Shown piece after piece: positions 1 through 5,772 of a DNA stretch of 6,636 nt. Numbering within the stretch: position 1 is the stretch's first letter; every line of letters starts with the position of its first letter. The DNA is from JBBDWJ01 sp040902925 (GTDB taxonomy: Bacteria; Acidobacteriota; Terriglobia; Bryobacterales; UBA6623), in the NCBI GenBank assembly GCA_040902925.1, contig JBBDWJ010000096.1, positions 1 through 6,636 on the forward strand. Direction: 5' to 3'. Made by a program: the position numbers and the translations under genes. The notes below the pieces were generated by a model. The model did not search any database. It saw only the letters and a program-made list of their open reading frames with translations, and was not told the origin of the DNA.

Positions 1-493
1 TGCCCAAGTCGATCAGGTTGGTGATGTCGCGGTTGAGAACAGGCAGATCGGCCACCTGCCGCGAGTCGATATTGATGTCCTGCTCGGCGTTGACGGTGTT
101 GAGCAGCGGTACCTCGCCGGTGACGCTGATCGTCTCGCTGGTCACGCCCAGCTCGAGCGTGAACACAATGTCGGCTTTTTGGCCCGACGACAGCGCCAAA
201 CCGGACCGCTCGTAGGTCTTGAAGCCGTCGGCTCGCACCGTAACCGTGTAAGCGCCGACCGGAAGGAACGGAATGGTGAACTCTCCCCGCTCGTCGGTGA
301 TGACCGCTTTGGTCTGCGACGTGGCGTTATGGGTCGCCGTCACATTGGCGCCCGGAATCACCGCGCCCGTAGGGTCTGCAACCCTACCGAACAGCGTGGC
401 GGTAGTCACCTGACCGTATCCGATTGGCGCTGACAACAGCGCCAAAACGGTCAGGATGACCAGAAGGCTGGGTTCTCTGAATTTAGCTAGCAT
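1..493 (-). CDS. TonB-dependent receptor with carboxypeptidase-regulatory-like N-terminal domain (partial, 3' end outside window)
   Basis: This is the N-terminal 164 residues of a large outer-membrane receptor, read leftwards and cut by the window edge. Residues 1-27 form a signal peptide: K4 and R6, a hydrophobic core LLVILTVLALLSAP, and a probable cut after GYG before Q28. Residues 32-113 look like a carboxypeptidase-regulatory-like beta-sandwich, with the hallmarks GRVADPTGAVIPGA, TDERGEFTIPFLPVGAYTV and RADGF. Residues 116-164 (TSETISVTGEVPLLNT, then a DLPVLNRDITNLIDL stretch) match the lead-in to the TonB plug domain. This architecture is strongly expanded in Acidobacteriota (Oar-like receptors, usually about 1000-1200 residues), where it is thought to serve uptake of large or complex substrates; the ligand here is unknown. 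The ATG at 491-493 is favoured by the signal peptide and a GGGGAG ribosome site six bases upstream. The plug and barrel lie outside the window, so the class is inferred from the N-terminus. Confidence 0.88.
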   Translation of the reverse strand, partial: MLAKFREPSLLVILTVLALLSAPIGYGQVTTATLFGRVADPTGAVIPGANVTATHNATSQTKAVITDERGEFTIPFLPVGAYTVTVRADGFKTYERSGLALSSGQKADIVFTLELGVTSETISVTGEVPLLNTVNAEQDINIDSRQVADLPVLNRDITNLIDLG

Positions 494-499
494 GGGTTT

Positions 500-505
500 C
501 TCCCC
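500..505 (-). promoter_or_regulatory. Ribosome binding site of the TonB-dependent receptor
   Basis: On the minus strand the sequence reads GGGGAG, then six bases (AAACCC), then the ATG at 493-491. The purine-rich core and the spacing fit a Shine-Dalgarno site and fix the start of the receptor, whose signal peptide begins directly at this ATG. Confidence 0.7.
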
Positions 506-713
506 ACCAGTTGATGGTTTAATCGTTGAACCACCCGAATACACGCTGATGGCACGCCGCGGAGCTTATGATCCACAAGCGCGTCAAGGCGCGTTTTCCG
601 CGTGGCTAGTCTCTGTTGCCCGGCAGTCCCTGCAATCGGTCGCCGCCGCCCTTAAGAAATGGCTCGGTCCTGGGGTCTGAATCAGGAGGGTTGCAGGAAA
701 AGTCGAGCTTGAT

Positions 714-729
714 CGGCTTCGACAAGCCG
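714..729. repeat. Perfect 6-bp inverted repeat (hairpin)
   Basis: CGGCTT and AAGCCG are separated by four bases (CGAC on the plus strand, GTCG on the minus strand), giving a perfect stem with a tetraloop. It lies between the candidate leftward promoter and the receptor start, so it would sit in a long 5' leader if that promoter is used. There is no T-run on either side, so it is not a terminator. In GC-rich DNA such a stem can also arise by chance. Confidence 0.4.
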
Positions 730-788
730 TCACCACCGGCGCGCGGTAGCAACGCGGTCAAATCTCTACCCCAAAGACCGCCCGTATG

Positions 789-818
789 AGAGTAGCCGGT
801 TAAAATCTTGAATGTCAA
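789..818 (-). promoter_or_regulatory. Candidate sigma70-type promoter reading towards the TonB-dependent receptor
   Basis: On the minus strand a consensus TTGACA (818-813) is followed after 18 bases by TACTCT (794-789), which shares three of six positions with TATAAT. The spacer is AT-rich compared with the surroundings (it contains ATTCAAGATTTTAA). Transcription would start near 782 and give a leader of roughly 290 nt before the receptor ATG. The -35 match is strong and the -10 match is weak, so this is a candidate only. Confidence 0.35.
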
Positions 819-1112
819 CCGCAAACTGAAACCGCATTCCAGGCTGCGGGAAAAACTGGTTCTTTCGAAACAACTTCCCGCTCCCTGGCGTAGCATCTCC
901 GGTCGGCGCTACCGTTGGCAGTGGGGCGCCGCGGCGGGTTCGTTGCCAAATCGCGATCCCCCCCGCAGACGCCGGTTTTGCTATGCTTCTGAAGCTTGAT
1001 GTTGCAATTCTAGAGAAGATTTCAACGTTGGGGGACGGCTCTGTTTGGTCGCGCGCCTCGCCGCGCCGCCGGCTGCCTGTGTTCCCTCATCGGCTGCCCG
1101 CTGCAGACGTCT

Positions 1113-1132
1113 CCGGCCGGGCAATCGGCCGG
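1113..1132. repeat. GC-rich inverted repeat
   Basis: CCGGCCG and CGGCCGG form a perfect 7-bp stem with a 6-base loop (GGCAAT). It is followed by TGGTCACG rather than a T-run, so it is not an intrinsic terminator. It lies about 300 bp upstream of the cytochrome gene and could be a protein-binding site or a chance palindrome. Confidence 0.35.
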
Positions 1133-1429
1133 TGGTCACGAGAATAAAATCGTCAATCCCACCGGAATTGCGCGTCACCTTCCATTTTTGTTATTGTTGT
1201 GCCAGAATTGAAACAGCCTTCCGGCTCCGATCCAGACTCGGACTCTCCTTCCCGGAGCCAGGTGAGGCAGCGATTGCGGCGGCACGGTACGTCGCCAGAG
1301 AATCGCGGAAAATAAAGCGGGCGCCGCTGGCCGCTTACGCCTGAGGCCTTTGCGAACCGGGGTCGCCGGTACGCTGCCAAGCACCCGCCCGGGGCCTCAT
1401 TGGGGCGGCGTCACGCACCCTGTAGTGCC

Positions 1430-4030
1430 ATGCAAAGACTGTACGCATTCTTCCTTCCTTCCGCTGTTGCCAGCGCCTTGTTTCTCGCAGCGCCGCTTGG
1501 ACGCGCCCAAACTCCGCAACTGCCGCCGCCGGCGGCCGGCGTGGTCGAATTTTCGCGGGTCGAAGCGTTGTTCAAGGAACGCTGCCAGATGTGCCACGGC
1601 TCGCAGATGCAGATGAGCGGCCTGCGTCTCGATCACGGCGAAGCGGCTTTGAAAGGCGGCTACTCGGGCGCGGCGATCGTGCCCGGCGATAGCGCCGGGA
1701 GCAAGCTGATCAACCTCGTCGCCGGGCTCAACGAAAAACTCGTCATGCCGCCGGCGGGGGAGCGGCTCACGGCGGAGCAGATCGGCATCCTGCGTGCCTG
1801 GATCGATCAGGGGGCCAAGTGGCCTGCCTCCTCGAACGCATCCGCGCCGCCAGCCGATGAGCGAAAGAAATCAGATCACTGGGCGTTTCAACCTGTTCGC
1901 CATCCGGCGTTGCCGGCGGTCGGCAACGAAGCCTGGGTGCGCAACGCCGTCGATCGTTTTGTTCTGGCGCGCCTGGAGAAAGAAGGCGTCACGCCTTCGC
2001 CGGAAGCATCCAAGACCACGCTGGCCCGGCGGGTGAGCCTCGATCTGGTTGGTTTGCCGCCGTCTCCCGGAGATCTCGAAGCGTTTCTTGCTGACAACAG
2101 CCCGCAAGCCTACGAACGGCTGGTCGATCGCCTACTCGATTCGCCGCACTTTGGCGAACGCTGGGCCGCACAGTGGCTGGACCTGGTGCGCTATGGCGAC
2201 AGCGACGGCTACGAGAAAGACTGGGAGCGGCCCCACGCCTGGCGCTACCGCCAATGGGTGATCGACGCGCTCAACAGCGACATGGCCTTCGATCAGTTCA
2301 CGATCGAGCAGATCGCCGGCGACGTGCTGCCGGGCTCCACTACCGGCCAGAAGGTCGCCACCGGCTTCTACCGCCAGACGCTCAAGAATCGGGAAGGCGG
2401 CGTGAACATCGAGATGTTTCGGTTCGAGGAAACGGTCGATCGCGCCAACACCATCGGCGCGGTGTGGCTGGGCCTGACGGTGGGCTGCGCGCAGTGCCAC
2501 GACCACAAGTACGACCTGATCAGCCAGAAGGAGTACTACCAGATCTTCGCGTTCGCGAACAATCTCGATGAGGTCGACATTCCCGCGCCGCGGCCCGGAG
2601 AGATGGGCCCCTATCTGGCCGCTTTGCCCGGGTATCGCGCCACGCGGCGCGAACTGCTCGCCAAGAATCGCGTCTTCGAACTGCAGCCGGCCTGGGAAAA
2701 ACAGATGATCCTGGCGGCCGAAAATCCAGGCAAGTGGACCGATTGGGATCATGCCTATGACGCGTTCCAAAAGACGCTCGACGGCGGCGACCGCATCATC
2801 CGCAAAGCTCTCGAGAACCGCACCGAACGGGAGCAGGATCTGCTGACCGACCACTTTGTTCGCAACTATCACCGGGTCATCGCGAAAGACCTCTGGGAGC
2901 AGCTGAACTGGACGGCGCTGCGCAAGGAGCTTCTGGCGCTGAGCGACGCGTTTCCCGATGTGACGCGCGCCATGACCGTCGAGGAAAGCCCCGAGAATCG
3001 CGAATCTCACCTCCACGTGCGCGGCGGCTGGAACACAAAGGGCATTCCCGTTCAACCGGCCGTGCTAACGGTCTTGCCTCCGGCTTCCTTCGAAGGCAAG
3101 CATCCGCGTCAGGCGTTGGGTGAATGGCTGGCGTCACGGGACAATCCGCTGACCGCCCGCGTGATGGTGAACCGCATCTGGCAGGAGTATTTTGGCGCGG
3201 GTCTGGTGACCACGCCGGACGATTTCGGCAAGCGCAGCGAGCCCCCGTCGCATCCGGAACTGCTGGACTGGCTGTCGAGTGAGTTCATGGACCACGACTG
3301 GAGCCTCAAGCATGTTCACAAGACGATCGTGATGTCGGCGGCTTACCGGCAGTCTTCGGATGCGCGGCCGGAGTTGATGACGCGTGATCCTAACAACACG
3401 CTGTTGGCGCGCCAACGGAGGCTGCGCCTTCCCGCTGAGTTGATTCGCGATTCCGCCTTGCAGGCGAGCGGGCTGCTCTACCCCATCATCGGCGGCAGGA
3501 GCGTCAAGCCGCTTCAGCCCGAAGGCGTTTCGAATCTGGCGTATTCGAACTCGGTGAAGTGGGTGGAGAGCACGGGGCGGGATCGCTACCGCCGGGGCCT
3601 CTATATCCACATGCAGCGCACAGTTCCCTACCCGCAACTGGCAAACTTCGACGTGCCTGAACGCAGCGTCAGCGAGTGCAGCCGCGAGCGGTCGAACACG
3701 CCTTTGCAGGCGCTGAATCTGCTCAACGATCCGGTCTTTGTCGAAGCTGCGCAGGCTTTGGCCGTGCGCGTCCTCGAAATGCCGGGCGATCTCGGCAAAC
3801 GCCTCGGCTACGCCTTCGAGCTGTGTCTGGCGCGGCAGCCCAGCGCCGCCGAAGTGCGGAACCTTCGCGAATATTACCAGCGTCAGGTGAAAATTTTTGA
3901 AGCGGAGCCGGAGTCGCCCCGAAAGTTTATGCCGGTGGAGCTGGCCCAGGCCGGAAACATTGAGGCGGCCGCCTGGACAGCCGTCGCAAGCGTGCTGCTG
4001 AATCTGGACGAGTTCATCACCCGCGAGTAA
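1430..4030 (+). CDS. Exported planctomycete-type cytochrome c protein with DUF1549 and DUF1553 domains
   Basis: This protein has 866 residues. Residues 1-26 form a signal peptide (MQRLYAFFLPSAVASALFLA..., probable cut GRA before Q), pointing to the periplasm. Residues about 43-132 are a PSCyt1 domain: haem motif C52-x-x-C55-H56, a likely distal ligand M106 in a VMPP turn, and the closing WIDQGAKWP (124-132). Residues about 168-385 are DUF1549/PSCyt2, with a second haem motif CAQCHDHKYD (C353, C356, H357). A linker of about 170 residues follows, without the LamG/PA14-like insert seen in some relatives. Residues 558-866 are DUF1553/PSD1, with RVMVNRIW (577-584), PSHPELLDWL and SNTPLQALNLLNDP (755-768). 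The fusion is well known in Planctomycetes, Verrucomicrobia and Acidobacteria and commonly sits beside a DUF1501 gene, as here. A redox role is inferred from the two haem sites; the substrate is unknown. The start is uncertain: no clear ribosome site precedes ATG 1430, and an in-frame TTG at 1400 would add ten residues. Confidence 0.93.
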   Translation: MQRLYAFFLPSAVASALFLAAPLGRAQTPQLPPPAAGVVEFSRVEALFKERCQMCHGSQMQMSGLRLDHGEAALKGGYSGAAIVPGDSAGSKLINLVAGLNEKLVMPPAGERLTAEQIGILRAWIDQGAKWPASSNASAPPADERKKSDHWAFQPVRHPALPAVGNEAWVRNAVDRFVLARLEKEGVTPSPEASKTTLARRVSLDLVGLPPSPGDLEAFLADNSPQAYERLVDRLLDSPHFGERWAAQWLDLVRYGDSDGYEKDWERPHAWRYRQWVIDALNSDMAFDQFTIEQIAGDVLPGSTTGQKVATGFYRQTLKNREGGVNIEMFRFEETVDRANTIGAVWLGLTVGCAQCHDHKYDLISQKEYYQIFAFANNLDEVDIPAPRPGEMGPYLAALPGYRATRRELLAKNRVFELQPAWEKQMILAAENPGKWTDWDHAYDAFQKTLDGGDRIIRKALENRTEREQDLLTDHFVRNYHRVIAKDLWEQLNWTALRKELLALSDAFPDVTRAMTVEESPENRESHLHVRGGWNTKGIPVQPAVLTVLPPASFEGKHPRQALGEWLASRDNPLTARVMVNRIWQEYFGAGLVTTPDDFGKRSEPPSHPELLDWLSSEFMDHDWSLKHVHKTIVMSAAYRQSSDARPELMTRDPNNTLLARQRRLRLPAELIRDSALQASGLLYPIIGGRSVKPLQPEGVSNLAYSNSVKWVESTGRDRYRRGLYIHMQRTVPYPQLANFDVPERSVSECSRERSNTPLQALNLLNDPVFVEAAQALAVRVLEMPGDLGKRLGYAFELCLARQPSAAEVRNLREYYQRQVKIFEAEPESPRKFMPVELAQAGNIEAAAWTAVASVLLNLDEFITRE

Positions 4031-4135
4031 CGCTTCCCGCGAGCTCGTGGCGGTCCCGCCAACCGAAAAGACGGCGTCCTTTGAGCCGCCCGGACGCGGC
4101 CCAACAGTGCGGCATCTGCTGTTGAGGAGTAGACA
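4031..4135. other. Intercistronic gap with short hairpins
   Basis: This 105-bp gap between the cytochrome and DUF1501 genes contains three modest inverted repeats: TGGCG/CGCCA at 4048-4061 (4-base loop), GCGTCC/GGACGC at 4074-4097 (12-base loop), and CAACAG/CTGTTG at 4102-4124 (11-base loop), the last touching the ribosome site of the next gene. None is followed by a T-run and I see no promoter. The simplest reading is read-through within one operon. Structure could affect message stability or the initiation rate of the second gene, but that is speculative. Confidence 0.4.
4124..4129 (+). promoter_or_regulatory. Ribosome binding site of the DUF1501 gene
   Basis: GAGGAG lies six bases before ATG 4136. 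It is a strong Shine-Dalgarno match and settles the start of the DUF1501 protein, placing the twin-arginine motif near its N-terminus. It contrasts with the absence of a comparable site ahead of the upstream cytochrome gene. Confidence 0.75.
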
Positions 4136-5569
4136 ATGAAGTTCGCAGACTTCAAAAGGATTCAGACGCGGCGGGATTTCTTCCGCTTCTGCGGCGGAGG
4201 CCTCGAGACCATCGCGCTGGCGCATCTGTTGCAGCGCGAAGGACGGGCCGCGGCTCCGGCCACGGTGGAGAATCCGCTGGCCGCCCGGCCACCACATTTC
4301 GCCCCCAAAGCCAAAAACGTCATCTTTCTGTTCATGGAGGGCGCGCCCAGCCAGATTGATCTCTACGATCCCAAGCCCGGCCTGAAGAAATGGCACGGCC
4401 AGCCGCTGCCGGAGTCGATGACCAAAGACCTCAAGCTGGCCTTTGTAAAGCCTTCCGCCAAGGTGCTGGCCAGTTCGCGCGTGTTCAAGCCTCACGGCCA
4501 GAGCGGCACCGAGTTCTCCGACTATATCCCGAATATCGCCGGGTGCGCCGATGACATCTGCGTCGTCCGCTCGATGCACACAGAGGCCTTCAACCACCAT
4601 CCGGGGCAGTCGCTGCTGATGAGCGGTCACACCCAGCTCGGCCGTCCCACGATGGGCGCCTGGGCGGTCTACGGCCTCGGCAGCGAATCGGAAAGCCTGC
4701 CGGCCTTCGTGGTGCTCAGCTCGGGGCGCGGCACCAGCGGCGGTTCGAACAACTGGACGAGCGGCTTTCTGCCCTCGACCTACCAGGGCGTTGTCTTTCG
4801 CAGCAGCGGCGATCCGATTCTGTACCTGCCGAATCCGCCGGGCATCAGCAGCGAGTCGCAGCGCGCCAGGCTCGACGCCATCCGCATGCTCAATGAAGAG
4901 CGGCGCGCCGCCACGGGCGATATCGAAATCGCCGCGCGCATCCAGTCCTACGAGCTCGCCTACCGCATGCAGGCGTCGGCTCCGGAACTGCTCGATTTCT
5001 CGCGGGAGTCCAAGGAAACGCTCGAAATGTACGGCATTGGCAAGGAGCCCATGGCTCCTTATGCGACCAACTGTCTGCTGGCGCGGCGCATGGTCGAGAA
5101 AGGCGTGCGCTACGTGATGCTCGCCCACGCCAGTTGGGACGATCACCAGGAGCTTGACAAGAAGCTCAAGAAGAACTGCGAGATCACCGATCAGCCGATC
5201 GGGGCTTTGCTAAAGGACTTGAAACAGCGCGGCCTGCTCGACTCGACATTGGTGGTCTGGGCAGGCGAGTTCGGCCGCACGCCGCTGGGGCAGTTCGAAC
5301 GCCTCGACGAGGACCCCGGACGCGATCATCATCCCGATTGCTTCACGATCTGGCTCGCCGGCGGCGGCATCCAGGGCGGTCAAGTGATCGGCAAGACCGA
5401 CGAGTTGTGCCTCAACGTGGTCGAGGACTCCGTGCACATCCACGACCTGCAGGCGACCATCATGCACTGTCTGGGCATGGACCATACCAAGCTGACGTAC
5501 CGCCATCTGGGCCGCGACTTCCGGTTGACCGACGTTGGCGGACAGGTCGTGCAAAAGATGCTGGCCTGA
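4136..5569 (+). CDS. DUF1501 family protein with twin-arginine leader
   Basis: This 477-residue protein is the usual size for DUF1501 (PF07394), a family related to the alkaline phosphatase/sulfatase fold. The N-terminus carries TRRDFF (R12-R13) and a weakly hydrophobic GGGLETIALAHLL, fitting a Tat signal and export of a folded protein. Family hallmarks run in order: NVIFLFMEGAPSQIDLYDPKP (61-81, split here as NVIFLFMEGA and PSQIDLYDPKP), HHPGQSLLMSG, SWDDH (333-337), RGLLDSTLVVWAGEFGRTP (ending at 383), GRDHHP (395-400), IWLAGGGIQGG, and a C-terminal LGRDFRLTDVGG. Conserved Asp and His residues could bind metal, but catalysis is not established for the family as far as I know. The gene follows the PSCyt1-DUF1549-DUF1553 gene on the same strand with no terminator between them, the arrangement normally seen for this pair, so co-transcription and a shared periplasmic role are likely. 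Confidence 0.94.
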   Translation: MKFADFKRIQTRRDFFRFCGGGLETIALAHLLQREGRAAAPATVENPLAARPPHFAPKAKNVIFLFMEGAPSQIDLYDPKPGLKKWHGQPLPESMTKDLKLAFVKPSAKVLASSRVFKPHGQSGTEFSDYIPNIAGCADDICVVRSMHTEAFNHHPGQSLLMSGHTQLGRPTMGAWAVYGLGSESESLPAFVVLSSGRGTSGGSNNWTSGFLPSTYQGVVFRSSGDPILYLPNPPGISSESQRARLDAIRMLNEERRAATGDIEIAARIQSYELAYRMQASAPELLDFSRESKETLEMYGIGKEPMAPYATNCLLARRMVEKGVRYVMLAHASWDDHQELDKKLKKNCEITDQPIGALLKDLKQRGLLDSTLVVWAGEFGRTPLGQFERLDEDPGRDHHPDCFTIWLAGGGIQGGQVIGKTDELCLNVVEDSVHIHDLQATIMHCLGMDHTKLTYRHLGRDFRLTDVGGQVVQKMLA

Positions 5570-5682
5570 AGCTGTATCCATCGCACCGAACCTGACAGAT
5601 ACCGCCACGACGGGCAGAGAGCACTGAGCATACGCCGGCAAAGAGCGTGGGCCCGCGAGCCTATGCCCGCGGCTCTGCATGC

Positions 5683-5716
5683 GCGGCGTAACAATTTGCA
5701 ATCGCGGCGTAACAAT
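5683..5716 (+). repeat. Direct repeat, two 14-bp copies with 20-bp period
   Basis: CGCGGCGTAACAAT occurs at 5683-5696 and again at 5703-5716, identical over all 14 bases and separated by six bases (TTGCAA, then T on the left copy side and AT before the right copy). The 20-bp period is close to two helical turns, which would put both copies on the same DNA face, as in tandem operator half-sites. The pair lies 53-86 bp upstream of the amidohydrolase start. Confidence 0.6.
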
Positions 5717-5726
5717 GAGAGACAAT
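5697..5726 (+). promoter_or_regulatory. Candidate promoter of the amidohydrolase gene
   Basis: TTGCAA (5697-5702) and GACAAT (5721-5726) are separated by 18 bases; each shares four of six positions with the sigma70 consensus. The second 14-bp repeat copy fills most of the spacer and the first lies just upstream, a layout expected for a regulated promoter. Both hexamers are imperfect, so this is a weak prediction. Confidence 0.3.
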
Positions 5727-5745
5727 CGGTGTTGCGACGCGAACA

Positions 5746-5772
5746 ACCGCGATGAATCAAGGACCGCGATGA
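5746..5772 (+). repeat. 10-bp direct repeat around the amidohydrolase start codon
   Basis: ACCGCGATGA occurs at 5746-5755 and 5763-5772, a 17-bp period. Each copy contains an ATG. Only the second copy is preceded by a ribosome site, and only its ATG opens the long coding frame; the first opens a six-codon frame ending in the second copy. It may reflect a small local duplication or chance. Confidence 0.45.
5759..5763 (+). promoter_or_regulatory. Ribosome binding site deciding the amidohydrolase start
   Basis: AAGGA sits five bases before ATG 5769. The other nearby ATG (5752) has no such site and leads to a stop after six codons, so 5769 is the start. It also places the twin-arginine pair at residues 6-7, as expected for an exported protein. 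Confidence 0.65.

Larger units (their letters stand above)
494..1429. other. Long divergent intergenic region without a convincing gene
   Basis: This 936-bp stretch separates the leftward receptor gene from the rightward cytochrome gene. Short open frames exist on both strands (for example 606-896 minus), but they are rich in codons the flanking genes avoid (CTA, TTA, AGT, AGA, TGT), lack well-spaced ribosome sites and match no family I recognise. Visible contents are a candidate minus-strand promoter at 789-818, a perfect 6-bp hairpin at 714-729 and a 7-bp GC hairpin at 1113-1132. There are AT-richer patches around 994-1024 and 1184-1212, where a rightward promoter could lie, but I cannot pick one with confidence. 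I see no tRNA, transposase remnant, or known riboswitch core. Confidence 0.6.
5570..5768. other. Gap before the amidohydrolase, with two repeat pairs and no gene
   Basis: This 199-bp gap holds no credible gene. Weak stems occur (CCGCG/CGCGG at 5654-5673), but no T-run, so I cannot call a terminator after the DUF1501 gene. The right half carries a 14-bp direct repeat and a 10-bp direct repeat, plus a promoter-like sequence. The size of the gap and these elements suggest the amidohydrolase may have its own control in addition to read-through. Confidence 0.5.

Noticed and set aside
579..597. Terminator-like hairpin (CGCG stem followed by TTTT) on the plus strand
   Set aside because: The stem is only four pairs plus a G-T wobble, the T-run is four bases, and no plus-strand gene lies upstream that would need it.
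606..896. A 96-codon minus-strand frame in the intergenic region
   Set aside because: It uses many codons the neighbours avoid (CTA, TTA, AGT, AGA, TGT), has a GGAG directly abutting the ATG with no spacing, matches no family I know and overlaps the promoter-like element.
1350..1616. Short open frames on both strands across the start of the cytochrome gene
   Set aside because: They are out-of-frame shadows of the region encoding the signal peptide and first haem domain, with low-complexity Arg-rich products.
2132..3055. A 307-codon minus-strand open frame inside the cytochrome gene
   Set aside because: It is the same in-register antisense effect, ended by a rare sense CTA codon near 2132. 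No domain is visible and the sense strand encodes conserved DUF1549 motifs here.
3134..5146. A 670-codon open frame on the minus strand spanning the ends of two plus-strand genes
   Set aside because: It is exactly in register with the sense codons of both genes (both starts are 2 modulo 3). It stays open because GC-rich sense genes avoid TTA, CTA and TCA. The translation is Arg/His/Ala-rich with no recognisable domain, while the plus strand encodes clear families.
5651..5680. Possible terminator after the DUF1501 gene
   Set aside because: Only 5-bp stems (CCGCG/CGCGG or GAGCC/GGCTC) form and no T-run follows; too weak to call.
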